DNA of 64,000 bases, taken from contig CADEFM010000005.1 of assembly GCA_902826605.1 (NCBI GenBank), positions 124,001 to 188,000 on the forward strand, written 5' to 3'. Origin of the DNA: an uncultured Acidobacteriota bacterium. Its GTDB lineage: Bacteria > Acidobacteriota > Terriglobia > Bryobacterales > Bryobacteraceae. Shown here piece after piece: positions 56,018 through 64,000 of this stretch (position 1 is the first letter of the stretch; each line of letters starts with the position of its first letter). The notes beneath the pieces are model-generated. The model saw only the letters and a list, made by a program, of their open reading frames with translations, searched no databases and was not told where the DNA came from. The position numbers and the translations under genes were made by a program.

Positions 56018-57213
56018 CCCCCTGCGCGGAGAGTTTTTAGGTCCACGGTTTCATCGCCTGCCTGTTGTGGTGTAAGCCGCGTTCCCGCCGTCAGCAACTT
56101 TCTCGCTGCGACGTGATCGCCGAAACGGTTTACCGAATCCACCGCGAGTAAGCGGCCCTGCTTGAAGAAGAACACGGAAAACTTGCGGTCCTCGATCTTT
56201 CCGCGGAGCACGGTTTGGTCATGCCCGCCGGACAAACCCGCCATCTGAAAACGGATGCCGAATTGATCCGTCCAGAACCACGGAACATCGCGATAGGGCG
56301 CTGGGCTCCCCATGATGCCGCGCGCGGCGCATTTGGCTTGATCGACCGCGTTCTGCACGGATTCAAGCCTGGCCCGGCCGCTGGCGAAGGGGTTCGGATG
56401 ATCCGCGCAATCGCCGACGGCATAGATATCTGGATCGGAGGTCCGCAGGAATTCATCCACCACGATTCCGTTACCCACGGAGAGACCGGCGCTGTAGGCC
56501 AAGTCCACATTTGGGATCACGCCGACTCCCGCAACAACCCAGTCGGCCGTCACTGAACGGCCGCCGGTCAGCACAACGGAATTCTTGGTAATCTCCTGGA
56601 CGGTGGCATCTAGTATCACCTCTGTGCCTTCGCGGCGATGAGCATCGAGAAAGAAGTCCGAAAGCAGGGGAGGGACGGCTCGCGCCATCAAGCGGGGCAA
56701 TGCTTCGATGACGGTGACCTGTTTCCCCATAATACGCGCTGCTGCGGCGATCTCAAGTCCAATAAACCCGCCGCCGATCACGGCGATGTGCGAGGACCTT
56801 GCAATCCGGCCCTTGATGGCGTCCGCTTCATCGCGCGTTCGCAGGTAAAGTACACGCTCGGCGCCGGGCACGGCGAGTAAACGGTTGTGCGCGCCCGTGG
56901 CAAGGACCAATTTGTCGTAGTGGATTTCGCCCTTGCCGGTGTGCACCAACCGGGCTGGGCGGTCCAGTGCGGTCACAGTTTCGCCCATACGCAGCGCGAT
57001 GCTGTGCTTTTCGTAATAGACGGGTGCGCGTAGCGGCAGATGATCCGCCGACTGTTTGCCGAGCAGGTATTCCTTGGAAAGCGGGGGCCGCTGGTAGGGC
57101 GCGTGCGGCTCATCGCCGATCAACGCGATGGGTGCCGCGTAGCCTTGCGTGCGCAGCGCGGCGGCGGCTTCCAGGCCTGCTTGCCCCGCACCCACGATGA
57201 CGACGCCCGGCAT
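56014..57213 (-). CDS. FAD/NAD(P)-dependent ferredoxin reductase
   Basis: 399 residues of the rubredoxin/putidaredoxin reductase family. FAD loop VIVGAGQAGLEAAAALR (about 4-20), NAD loop VIGGGFIGLEIAAAARIMGK (split at about 148-167), VAGVGVIPNVDLA and the second FAD motif DIYAVGDCADHPNPF, followed by VQNAVDQAKCAARGI. It should pass electrons from NAD(P)H to the neighbouring [2Fe-2S] ferredoxin. Last gene of the AhpD-like/ferredoxin/reductase operon, 15 bases after the ferredoxin. Confidence 0.93.
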   Translation of the reverse strand: MPGVVIVGAGQAGLEAAAALRTQGYAAPIALIGDEPHAPYQRPPLSKEYLLGKQSADHLPLRAPVYYEKHSIALRMGETVTALDRPARLVHTGKGEIHYDKLVLATGAHNRLLAVPGAERVLYLRTRDEADAIKGRIARSSHIAVIGGGFIGLEIAAAARIMGKQVTVIEALPRLMARAVPPLLSDFFLDAHRREGTEVILDATVQEITKNSVVLTGGRSVTADWVVAGVGVIPNVDLAYSAGLSVGNGIVVDEFLRTSDPDIYAVGDCADHPNPFASGRARLESVQNAVDQAKCAARGIMGSPAPYRDVPWFWTDQFGIRFQMAGLSGGHDQTVLRGKIEDRKFSVFFFKQGRLLAVDSVNRFGDHVAARKLLTAGTRLTPQQAGDETVDLKTLRAGG

Positions 57214-57228
57214 GCGATCCTGCGGGTC

Positions 57229-57552
57229 TTACGTCTGCCGGTCAGGCATGCGAACTATCAGCCCGTCGAGATCAGCGCGCATTGGAATCTGGCAGCTCAG
57301 GCGGCTGTTGGGCTTACGCTCCGCGGCGGTCGTGCCCAGCATTTCTTCCTGCTCCTCACCGATGGGGTCCAGCAGGGAAAGCCACGCTTCGTCTACGTAC
57401 ACGTGGCAAGTGGCGCACATGCATGCGCCGCCGCATTCGGCTACGATGCCGTCGATGCCGTTCCTTACGGCGCCTTCCATCACCACCATTCCAATGGGTA
57501 CGTCGATCGTTTGAGACTCGCCCGTGTGGGCGATGTAAGTAACGTTGGGCAT
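57229..57552 (-). CDS. Adrenodoxin-type [2Fe-2S] ferredoxin
   Basis: 107 residues. Cluster cysteines C40, C46, C49 (ECGGACMCATCHVYVDE) and C87 (SRLSCQIPM) follow the C-x5-C-x2-C...C layout of vertebrate-type/putidaredoxin-like ferredoxins. The extra C44 lies within the loop. Usual partners are P450s, but no P450 is in the window. It is encoded just before its likely reductase; 10 bases separate it from the AhpD-like gene. Confidence 0.93.
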   Translation of the reverse strand: MPNVTYIAHTGESQTIDVPIGMVVMEGAVRNGIDGIVAECGGACMCATCHVYVDEAWLSLLDPIGEEQEEMLGTTAAERKPNSRLSCQIPMRADLDGLIVRMPDRQT

Positions 57553-57562
57553 GTCTTTAGTC

Positions 57563-57961
57563 TTAAGGAGTCCGGAAGCGTTCGTCGATTTCCACTTGGT
57601 AGCCGCTGACCAAGCGGTTGGTTTCATTCGCCATGCCAACCACCGCCATCAGTTCCGCGAACTGCTGATTTGTCATGCCGGCTTTGCGCGCGGCAGCCGT
57701 GTGTGAGGCGATGCAATAACCGCATTGGTTGCTGGCGGAAATCGCAAGATACACCATTTCCTTCGTCAATGGGTCCAGCGCACCCGGTGCCATCACTTGC
57801 TTTACCGATTCCCAAGTCCGGCGCAGCGTCGCCGGATCATGCGCGATGGACTTCCAGAAATTGTTGATCCAGTCCGTTTGACGTGTGGCCATGATGTCGT
57901 CGTAGACGGCCCGCACATCGGGGCTCGCATCCTGGTATTCGATCAATCCCAGCGTGGCCAT
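57563..57961 (-). CDS. AhpD-like carboxymuconolactone decarboxylase-family protein
   Basis: 132 residues. The peroxidase-type signature CGYCIASHT (C80, C83, H87) is present, as in AhpD/YciW-like alkylhydroperoxidases, together with KEMVYLAISASNQ. It may reduce peroxides or other thiol-dependent substrates. First gene of an operon with the ferredoxin and ferredoxin reductase, which suggests that electrons come by that chain instead of from lipoamide (inference). Confidence 0.88.
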   Translation of the reverse strand: MATLGLIEYQDASPDVRAVYDDIMATRQTDWINNFWKSIAHDPATLRRTWESVKQVMAPGALDPLTKEMVYLAISASNQCGYCIASHTAAARKAGMTNQQFAELMAVVGMANETNRLVSGYQVEIDERFRTP

Positions 57962-57979
57962 AGTTTGTTCCCGGCGCCG

Positions 57980-58483
57980 CTAGTTCCTGCTCGCAATTGG
58001 ACCTGTGCGGCCCGCGAGCGGCTGAACCACCGTGCCACCGCAGACGCCTACACCTGTGTTGAGCAGTGCGGTCAGAAAGTTGTACAGCACCTGATACACG
58101 GTCTGTTCGCTGACGGGCGCTTTATTGGGGAGGCGGAAGCCGGCGGGCAATTCTTTATCGATTTGCAAGCGGATGGAATTCGGCAGCGCCCGGCCGGTGC
58201 GGTCCCGTTGATTGGCGACGTGAATCGGCGTCTGCAAAACCGAGCCGTTCGCGCCATCCACGTAAAACTGGCAGCGCGAAAACCATCCGAGGTTCGCGGG
58301 ATCGGCGGCATTAAATAACAGCAGCGGCGCCTGGCGGCCTTCGGCGTTCAAATCGAGGACCACGCGGCGCGTCTCCTCCTCAAAACGAAATTCGAATCCC
58401 ACCTGCCGCGCAATGTTCTCTATGAACTCGCGGTCGAGTTCCAGAAGGAGCAACTTGTGTGGCCCGGCTTGTAAGACTTGCAT
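57980..58483 (-). CDS. Protein of unknown function
   Basis: 167 residues, cytosolic, no recognised domain. LELDREFIENIARQVGFEFRFEEETRRV and LGWFSRCQFYVDGANGSVLQ look like alternating helices and strands; VSEQTVYQVLYNFLTALLNTGVGVCGG near the C-terminus is hydrophobic. ATG 58483 is used, 6 bases after GGA. It starts 18 bases upstream of the AhpD-like gene and so probably belongs to that operon. Confidence 0.6.
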   Translation of the reverse strand: MQVLQAGPHKLLLLELDREFIENIARQVGFEFRFEEETRRVVLDLNAEGRQAPLLLFNAADPANLGWFSRCQFYVDGANGSVLQTPIHVANQRDRTGRALPNSIRLQIDKELPAGFRLPNKAPVSEQTVYQVLYNFLTALLNTGVGVCGGTVVQPLAGRTGPIASRN

Positions 58484-58504
58484 CTGATTCCAGTTTAGCA
58501 ACGG

Positions 58505-58566
58505 AAGACAGGCTCACGGCCTGGCATAGTCAAAGAAGACAGGCTCACGGTCTGTCATAGTCAAAG
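58505..58566. repeat. 31-bp tandem duplication with internal hairpin motif
   Basis: Two 31-base units (58505-58535, 58536-58566), identical except for 2 bases. Each contains ACAGGC and GCCTG/GTCTGT arms that can pair as a short stem. They fill the gap between the unknown gene and the HAD gene, ending 3 bases before the HAD start, where the AAAGG at 58562-58566 could serve as its ribosome site. Confidence 0.85.
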
Positions 58567-58569
58567 GAA

Positions 58570-59262
58570 ATGCCTTTCCCAAGAGCTCTGGTCCTGTTCG
58601 ACATCGACGGCACGCTTCTGCGGCGCGCGGGGCCGCATCATCGGGAAGCGTTAACAGCCGCCGTGCGTCATGTCACCGGGTTTGATACCACCACTGACGG
58701 CGTCCCCGTGGCAGGCATGCTGGACCGCGATATCGTCCGGGCCATGCTGCGCGTCGCGGGCGCATCCGAAGCACAGATCCGCCGAGCCATGCCGCGCATC
58801 GTCGAACGCGCTCAAAAAGTCTACGTCCGCACCTGCCCGGATCTGCGGCGCAAAGTCTGTCCCGGCGCGCGGATGCTGCTTTACAAATTGCACCGCCGTG
58901 ATATTCCCGCCGTGCTGGTCACCGGCAACCTCACGCACATCGGTTGGAAGAAGATGGAGCAAGCCGGATTGCGCGGTTATTTCCGCTTTGGAGCCTTCGC
59001 GGAGCTTGCGCACGACCGTGCCGGTCTGGTTCGCATCGCTCTCCATCACGCCCGAAAGCAAGACTGGATCGACAAGTCCAGCCCCGTGGCTCTGATCGGC
59101 GATCATCCCAACGATATCCGCGCCGCGCGCGCAAACGGCATTCGTGCAGTGGCAGTGGGCACGGGCCTGATCGGCGAAACGGAATTGGCGAAGCACACGC
59201 CCGACCTGCTGGTGAAGGACATGCGATTGCTGACCTTGAATGGTCTACTAGGATTGGAATGA
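58570..59262 (+). CDS. HAD-superfamily hydrolase (phosphatase)
   Basis: 230 residues. Motif I DIDGTLLRR (nucleophile D11, D13), motif II VTGNLTH, motif III Lys in the IGWKKMEQ region, and motif IV ALIGDHPNDIRAARANG, which is the HAD subfamily I plan with a helical cap (about 20-85). It resembles phosphoglycolate phosphatase (Gph) and beta-phosphoglucomutase; substrate not known. The start directly follows the 31-bp tandem repeat. Confidence 0.88.
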   Translation: MPFPRALVLFDIDGTLLRRAGPHHREALTAAVRHVTGFDTTTDGVPVAGMLDRDIVRAMLRVAGASEAQIRRAMPRIVERAQKVYVRTCPDLRRKVCPGARMLLYKLHRRDIPAVLVTGNLTHIGWKKMEQAGLRGYFRFGAFAELAHDRAGLVRIALHHARKQDWIDKSSPVALIGDHPNDIRAARANGIRAVAVGTGLIGETELAKHTPDLLVKDMRLLTLNGLLGLE

Positions 59263-59297
59263 CAAGTCCTCTGGAATCCGGGATTTTCGTCCAAGCT

Positions 59298-59753
59298 TCA
59301 CCGCTGCTGAGCACGCGGTTTCTTCTGTTTTTTGATCTCCTCTACAGGGGGGTCGGAAATCACAATAACATCACGTTTCATCGCAAAAACTTCTAATCGG
59401 TTGGGTGGTTTGAAAATGCTAGCCACCGCTGGTGGGTCGGCGAGTCCTCCCTGGAGAATGAAAGCAAAGACAATTCGTGCTTTGTCCCGCTGATTAGGCG
59501 CAAAACGCCAACCTCCAGCCGTGCGCTCTGCTACTGGTCGGAGCATGACCGGCCCGGATATTGCGTGGGCCTCGATTACTGACCCGTCCGGCGCGAGAAT
59601 CATATCAACCTCAACCTCGCCCTCAAGTTGGGCATCAGGTGGCCGTTGTCTGGGGTATCCAGGAGCCGCAGCCTGGATGACGGCAGGGAATTCTTCCCCC
59701 ATCACCGTGAGGAGTAGACCGGACACTAAGACTGAACATATGACGATCTTCAT
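59298..59753 (-). CDS. Exported TonB C-terminal-like protein
   Basis: 151 residues. Signal peptide 1-19 (IVICSVLVSGLLLTVMG), then AAPGYPRQRPPDAQLEGEVEVDMILAPDGSVIEA and AGGWRFAP, the pattern of the TonB C-terminal (energy transducer) fold. It has no membrane anchor beyond the signal peptide and no ExbBD neighbours, so it is a stand-alone TonB-C protein of the kind common in Acidobacteriota. The C-terminal 35 residues are basic (EEIKKQKKPRAQQR). Its role is not known. Confidence 0.78.
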   Translation of the reverse strand: MKIVICSVLVSGLLLTVMGEEFPAVIQAAAPGYPRQRPPDAQLEGEVEVDMILAPDGSVIEAHAISGPVMLRPVAERTAGGWRFAPNQRDKARIVFAFILQGGLADPPAVASIFKPPNRLEVFAMKRDVIVISDPPVEEIKKQKKPRAQQR

Positions 59754-59796
59754 CAATATTCCAGCAGCCGCATAGTCGGATGGGAATCCTGGGTTC

Positions 59797-60789
59797 CTAG
59801 GCCGTCGCGCCACCCAGCGTCACTACCGTGCGCTTGACCACGTTCTTCGTCAGCGGCAACTTGTATTTGTTCTTCGCCAGCGGTTGCGCACCTTCAATGG
59901 CGAGTTCGCCTGCTCGGGCGGCTAAGTCCGGGGTCACGCGCTGCCCGGCCAGCATTGCCTCCACCTTGGGCAAACGCCACGGGATGGGGGCTACGCCGCC
60001 GAGCACGGCCCGGGCGCTCTTGCAGGTGTCGCCATTCATTTCGAAAACGAGCGCCAGGCTCACCACGGCGTGCGTCCACGCCTCGCGGTCGAGAATTTTG
60101 TGATAAGTCCCGCGTGTGTTGGGGCGTGCGGCGGGTAAGATCACTTCGGCCAGGATCTCATCGTTTGCCAGCGAGTTCTCCTTCGCAGGGTTCACGCGGG
60201 GCAGGGTGAAGAAATCCGCCGCTCTCACCGTGCGCTCACCCGAGGGACCTACGATGCGGAACTTGGCATCCAAAGCCATCAGCGCGGGCGCGGTGTCGGA
60301 GGGATGCACGATGAAGCTCGGCCCGCCTCCGAAGATCGCGTGAAATTCGTTCTCTCCGTTAAAACTGAAGCAGGTATTGCCCCCGTTTTTATAGCAAGGG
60401 AATGCGTTACGGTAATACCAGCACCACGGCCTCTGCGCGACATTCCCGGCTAGCGTCCCGGCGTTGCGAATTTGCGGAGTGCCGACCACGCCCGCGGCTT
60501 CCGCCAGCACCGTGTACTTGGCCTTGATGAGCGGGTGGTTGGAGAGCGTGTCCAGATCGACAAGGCCGCCTATGCGTACCTGATCTTTTTCCTCTACCAC
60601 TTTGTCCAGGCCCTGAATCGAGCGCAGGTGCACCAGCACATCCGGCTCCACCAGATGCTCTTTCACCATGCCGAGCAGGTCGCTTCCACCACCCGCGATC
60701 GCCACGGTCTGCTTCTTTTGCGACGCGAGCTTGATCTGCGTGACTGCATCTTCCAGGCTGCGCGGATTAACGTTGGTGAACGCTCTCAT
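59797..60789 (-). CDS. FAD-binding subunit of a PaoB/YagS-type molybdenum hydroxylase
   Basis: 330 residues: the FAD-loop VAIAGGGSDLLGM (about 29-41) and IRNAGTLAGNVAQRP (about 108-121) are the family marks of xanthine-oxidase-type FAD subunits. Cys123, Cys132 and Cys140 in WCWYYRNAFPCYKNGGNTC fit the extra [4Fe-4S] loop of E. coli PaoB. An adjoining catalytic gene exists only as a remnant, and no 2Fe-2S subunit is present, so this gene may no longer work. Its ATG overlaps the native stop of that remnant (ATGA). Confidence 0.9.
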   Translation of the reverse strand: MRAFTNVNPRSLEDAVTQIKLASQKKQTVAIAGGGSDLLGMVKEHLVEPDVLVHLRSIQGLDKVVEEKDQVRIGGLVDLDTLSNHPLIKAKYTVLAEAAGVVGTPQIRNAGTLAGNVAQRPWCWYYRNAFPCYKNGGNTCFSFNGENEFHAIFGGGPSFIVHPSDTAPALMALDAKFRIVGPSGERTVRAADFFTLPRVNPAKENSLANDEILAEVILPAARPNTRGTYHKILDREAWTHAVVSLALVFEMNGDTCKSARAVLGGVAPIPWRLPKVEAMLAGQRVTPDLAARAGELAIEGAQPLAKNKYKLPLTKNVVKRTVVTLGGATA

Positions 60790-60970
60790 GCGAGTACCTC
60801 CAATACTTTATTGCGGTCATGGGCAAACTCTTGATGCGGCGGCCCGTGATGTTGAAAAACGCATTAGCCACCGCGGCCACGGCGGGAATGATGGTCGGCC
60901 CGCCCATCTGCAATCCTCCCGGACCAGCCAGCTGAGCGGGCATAATTGCGCCATGGGTAAGGTCGCCTGC
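60786..60970 (-). pseudogene. 3' remnant of the molybdopterin-binding subunit (PaoC/YagR-like)
   Basis: The recognisable part reads LQMGGPTIIPAVAAVANAFF and GRRIKSLPM, the C-terminus of an aldehyde-oxidase-type molybdenum subunit (normally about 730 residues). After the Met the frame shifts: in the next frame DRNKVLEVLA-stop continues the usual end, and its TGA overlaps the FAD-subunit ATG as ATGA. So about 50 residues remain, with a net loss of one base (modulo 3) near the end and loss of everything upstream, replaced by the dctA promoter region. Confidence 0.75.
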
Positions 60971-61023
60971 CCGCATGCCGCCTTCCCGCATGATTATAAC
61001 TCACATAGAATAGATGAAGCCCT

Positions 61024-62349
61024 ATGGCAATCACCACCTCCACAGCCGCTCCGCGCGGGTATCACCGGATCCTCTACGTTCAGGTGATCGCCGGCATACT
61101 GATCGGCATCGCGCTCGGGTTCTTCAGTCCCAAAGTTGCCGAGCAGATGAAGCCGCTGGGGGATGGCTTCATCAAATTGATCCGCATGATGATCGCGCCC
61201 ATCATCTTTTGCACCGTGGTCAGCGGCATTGCGAGTATCGGCGACATGAAAAAGGTAGGCCGCGTTGGACTGAAGGCCTTGCTCTATTTCGAGGTGGTCA
61301 CCACCGTCGCGCTGCTGATCGGCCTGGTGGTGGTGACGTGGGTCAATCCCGGCGGCGGCGTCAATGCAGACCCTTCCACGCTGGACGCTAAAGCCGTAGC
61401 GCAATACGCCAGTCAGGGCGGCCAGTTAAGCACCGTCGATTTCATTCTGAACATCATCCCGGACACCTTCGTGAATGCCTTCGCAAAAGGCGAAATCCTG
61501 CAAGTCCTGCTGCTCGCTATCCTGTTCGGTTTGGCCGTGGGACATTTCGAGATGGGAAAGCCGGTGCTGCAGGCGGTCAACGCCATCACGCAAGTGTTGT
61601 TCAACATGATCGGATACATCATGAAACTTGCCCCTTTCGGAGCTTTCGGTGCGATGGCTTTCACGATCGGGCGCTACGGAATCAAGACCCTGATTTCACT
61701 GGGTTCCGTGCTGATGTGCGTGTACTTGACCTGCTTCTTTTTTATATTCGTGATTCTGGGCTTGATCGCGAAGGTGCACAATTTCAGCATCTGGAAACTA
61801 ATCAAATACATCAAGGAAGAATTGCTGATCGTTCTGGGCACGTCGTCTTCCGAAGTCGCGCTTCCGCGGCTGATGCAGAAACTGGAAAAGCTGGGGTGTT
61901 CCAAGAGCGTGGTGGGATTAGTGGTGCCGTCGGGCTATTCGTTTAACTTGGACGGCACGTCCATTTATCTGACCATCGCGGCATTGTACGTGGCGCAGGC
62001 CACCAACACGCACTTGACCTTCGGACAGGAAGTACAGTTGCTGCTGGTGCTGATGCTGACATCGAAGGGCGCGGCGGCCGTAACCGGGGGTGGATTCATC
62101 ACGCTGGCCGCAACACTATCTTCGCTGGGCACCGTGCCCGTGGCGGGTTTGACGCTTCTATTAGGCATAGACCGCTTCATGAGCGAGATGCGAGGGGTCA
62201 CCAACCTGGTGGGCAATACCGTCGCCGCTGTGGTCGTCGCCAAGTGGGAAAACGAATTCGACGCCGTCCGCGCGGAGCGCGTCCTCAATGGCGGTCACGA
62301 TGAGATCGAGCGCGAGATCCTCGCAGCCACGCACTCCGACGGGCGGTAA
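61024..62349 (+). CDS. dctA: C4-dicarboxylate:cation symporter DctA
   Basis: 441 residues, eight helices and two re-entrant hairpins, family DAACS. Diagnostic motifs: [18 protein letters not shown] (serine-rich HP1), [18 protein letters not shown], and the second hairpin [38 protein letters not shown] is the C-terminal ion-binding helix. These match DctA more than the glutamate carriers. It should import succinate, fumarate or malate. It starts 54 bases after the molybdoenzyme remnant and ends 8 bases before the convergent receptor gene. Confidence 0.94.
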   Translation: MAITTSTAAPRGYHRILYVQVIAGILIGIALGFFSPKVAEQMKPLGDGFIKLIRMMIAPIIFCTVVSGIASIGDMKKVGRVGLKALLYFEVVTTVALLIGLVVVTWVNPGGGVNADPSTLDAKAVAQYASQGGQLSTVDFILNIIPDTFVNAFAKGEILQVLLLAILFGLAVGHFEMGKPVLQAVNAITQVLFNMIGYIMKLAPFGAFGAMAFTIGRYGIKTLISLGSVLMCVYLTCFFFIFVILGLIAKVHNFSIWKLIKYIKEELLIVLGTSSSEVALPRLMQKLEKLGCSKSVVGLVVPSGYSFNLDGTSIYLTIAALYVAQATNTHLTFGQEVQLLLVLMLTSKGAAAVTGGGFITLAATLSSLGTVPVAGLTLLLGIDRFMSEMRGVTNLVGNTVAAVVVAKWENEFDAVRAERVLNGGHDEIEREILAATHSDGR

Positions 62350-62357
62350 CGCGTTTG

Positions 62358-64000
62358 TTAGAACTGGAAACGCGCCGTCAGCTGCAATGCGCGCGGGTTG
62401 CTGCTGTACACCAAGTCCGGGCGATTGAACAGCGAATTTCCAGGGATCAAGTGGTTGTTCGTGCTATTCGTCAGTTGGAACTGCACGGTATTCGTATAGC
62501 CGGGAACATATTGGGCGTGGTTGAACAAGTTGAACATCTGCACGGCCACCTGAAACTTATATCGCTCTGTAAAGATGAATTCTTTCTTCACCTGCAAGTC
62601 CCAGTTGTTGATCGGACGTGCCGCCATGGTTTGCCGGCCGCTATTCGTGCGCGCGCCATAGCCTGCCTGAATATATTGGGCGTTCGGATTGATTGCGACA
62701 AATGCCACCGTGCTGGGGTCGCCCAGCGAATCGTCCACTCCGCTGCCGACAATGGCGCCGCTTTGATCAATGGCATAAACCGTGGTCCCCGTATTGGGCA
62801 CGCCATTCAGATTCACGATCGCCCGGTCGCTTGCCGCGTCAAAGTTGAGATTTGAATCGATCCCGCTCTGTACGGTGGAGAACTGCGGCGACTCATATGT
62901 ATAGGTGCCGCTCAAGACATAACCACCCAGCGCGTGACGCAACACGGCGTTGTCGGATCTGCGAAACCACGGCAGATCGTACACCCAGCTGTACGTCAAA
63001 CGGTGGCGGCGGTCGAGGAAGGAACTGGACCGTTCCGGCCTCAGGTTCTGAGAGTCTTCAGGCCGGCGCGGAGAAAGCAGAGTGGTAAAAACGTCGGCAC
63101 TGCTGTCGTCGATATTGTGGCTCCACGTATATGCGCCGCGGAAGAGCAGGTTACGCGCGAAACGTCGCGTGAGTTCCGCGGCCAGGCCGTGATAGATGGA
63201 ATTTCCGCGATTGGAGTACGCGGTAATGATAGATCCGCCTCCGTACAGGTCCGAGAATGGCAAGAACGCCGGAACCGTAGGATTGATGTTATAAAGATCG
63301 CCCGCCGTTAAATTGAGCCCCGCGAGCGTCGCGGCGCTGGGCGCTTGGAGGAAGGTCGGCAAAAACAGAGAGGAGGTCACCGGGCTCCCGACATTCAGCT
63401 GGCTCTGTGTAAATAGATGAACACCGCGAGTTCCAACGTAGCGGATCTCGGCCGTATAGTCGTTATGGATCACGCGCTGCACGCCAAGATTCCACGTCAT
63501 TGCGTACGGCAATTGCTGGTCATAGAGATAGGAAGCCGTGCGGTTGCGGCAGGATTGAACCGTTGAGCACGCGGCGGCGCTCGGGGCGGTCGGTCTGATT
63601 CCGCCGCCCGCCAGAAATCCGGTGGTGATAGGGTTTGCCGGCACTCTGGCTGTGGTCATCACCTGCGCGGGGCGCGTGTTGTAGGAGAGGTTATCGAAAT
63701 TCTTGTCATAGCTGATTCCGAAGCCCGCGCGAATGGACGTCAGTCCACCGGCTCCGGGCGAATACGCCAGGCCGATACGGGGTCCGAACGCCGTCATCTG
63801 AGCGGTAGGTTTGCGGAAGGTAATCAGGCCAGGCAGATCGGAAATCGAGTTTAACGCCTGCTGAGCATCGTCGCGAGGAACGGCTTTCCATTCCCACCGC
63901 AGGCCCACATTCAATGTGAGATTCTGACGGACTCTAAATTCATCATTGCCGTACAACGCCACTGAAGGGCGGTTCCCGCTATAGGGAAGCGATCCTGTGC
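62358..64000 (-). CDS. TonB-dependent receptor, Oar-like (partial, C-terminal barrel)
   Basis: The frame is open to the right window edge, so the 5' part (signal, carboxypeptidase-regulatory-like domain and plug) is missing; 546 codons of outer-membrane barrel are seen. YTAEIRYVGTRGVHLF, RGAYTWSHNIDDSSADVF, HRLTYSWVYDLPWF and NWDLQVKKEFIFTERYKFQVAVQMFNLFN are typical of the Oar/CarboxypepD_reg family, and the barrel ends LTARFQF with a terminal Phe. It likely transports or binds a large ligand, perhaps a plant or microbial polymer fragment. Confidence 0.9.
   Translation of the reverse strand, partial: TGSLPYSGNRPSVALYGNDEFRVRQNLTLNVGLRWEWKAVPRDDAQQALNSISDLPGLITFRKPTAQMTAFGPRIGLAYSPGAGGLTSIRAGFGISYDKNFDNLSYNTRPAQVMTTARVPANPITTGFLAGGGIRPTAPSAAACSTVQSCRNRTASYLYDQQLPYAMTWNLGVQRVIHNDYTAEIRYVGTRGVHLFTQSQLNVGSPVTSSLFLPTFLQAPSAATLAGLNLTAGDLYNINPTVPAFLPFSDLYGGGSIITAYSNRGNSIYHGLAAELTRRFARNLLFRGAYTWSHNIDDSSADVFTTLLSPRRPEDSQNLRPERSSSFLDRRHRLTYSWVYDLPWFRRSDNAVLRHALGGYVLSGTYTYESPQFSTVQSGIDSNLNFDAASDRAIVNLNGVPNTGTTVYAIDQSGAIVGSGVDDSLGDPSTVAFVAINPNAQYIQAGYGARTNSGRQTMAARPINNWDLQVKKEFIFTERYKFQVAVQMFNLFNHAQYVPGYTNTVQFQLTNSTNNHLIPGNSLFNRPDLVYSSNPRALQLTARFQF

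Noticed and set aside
58505..58566. CRISPR array
   Set aside because: Only two adjoining copies without spacers and no cas genes.

Overview
The window looks like chromosomal DNA of a GC-rich, diderm soil-type bacterium, most likely an Acidobacteriota member of the Solibacter/Bryobacter kind. This is an inference from gene content: a large Oar-like TonB-dependent outer-membrane receptor with a terminal aromatic residue, a Ser/Thr kinase fused to TPRs, an S55 (SpoIVB-type) secreted peptidase beside a beta-propeller protein, a PASTA-bearing FtsI inside a complete mraZ-to-ftsZ cluster, and many genes joined by 4-bp stop/start overlaps. No rRNA, tRNA, insertion sequence, prophage or CRISPR array was seen.

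Layout. 1-3249 (minus): biotin operon bioB-bioF-bioD-bioA, with bioA cut by the window edge. 3286-7515 (plus): a probable receptor-gene remnant, a secreted TPR protein, a decayed MFS transporter and a glycosyltransferase-RimI acetyltransferase fusion. 7684-12055: small proteins, two methyltransferases, an M28 peptidase and a NUDIX hydrolase whose start codon is unclear. 12099-28579 (plus): division and cell-wall cluster mraZ-rsmH-ftsL-ftsI-murE-murF-mraY-murD-ftsW-murG-murC-ftsQ-ftsA-ftsZ, preceded by a good promoter and a 10-bp-phased GTGG array that should be the MraZ operator. murB and ddl are absent from it.

28601-36507: TIGR01777 epimerase-like protein, PduO-type cobalamin adenosyltransferase, an exported truncated globin, a glutaryl-CoA dehydrogenase-like enzyme, a membrane Ser/Thr kinase with TPRs, and a two-gene unit of a phosphate-binding-like periplasmic protein and a porin. 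36706-38881 (minus): groES-groEL with a CIRCE element over the promoter and a strong terminator. 38933-42438 (minus): tightly coupled K+ channel, NAD(P)HX repair enzyme, TsaE and TSUP exporter. 42503-47984: a DUF433/DUF5615 toxin-antitoxin-like pair, the S55-peptidase/beta-propeller pair and a VapBC-like pair.

48014-64000: purA, an unknown gene plus an ankyrin protein, an Lhr-type helicase, an orphan efflux adaptor, an AhpD-like/ferredoxin/ferredoxin-reductase operon, an unknown gene, a HAD hydrolase, a TonB-C-like exported protein, an orphan molybdoenzyme FAD subunit behind a truncated and frameshifted catalytic-subunit remnant, a dicarboxylate symporter, and the 3' part of the TonB-dependent receptor.

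Most novel signals: the S55 peptidase whose Ser half precedes its His half (order reversed relative to SpoIVB) and its coupled propeller partner; the GT4-RimI fusion; the operator arrays at mraZ and upstream of DUF433; nucleotide-site deviations in FtsA and FtsZ; and several recently decayed genes that remain translationally coupled to intact neighbours.
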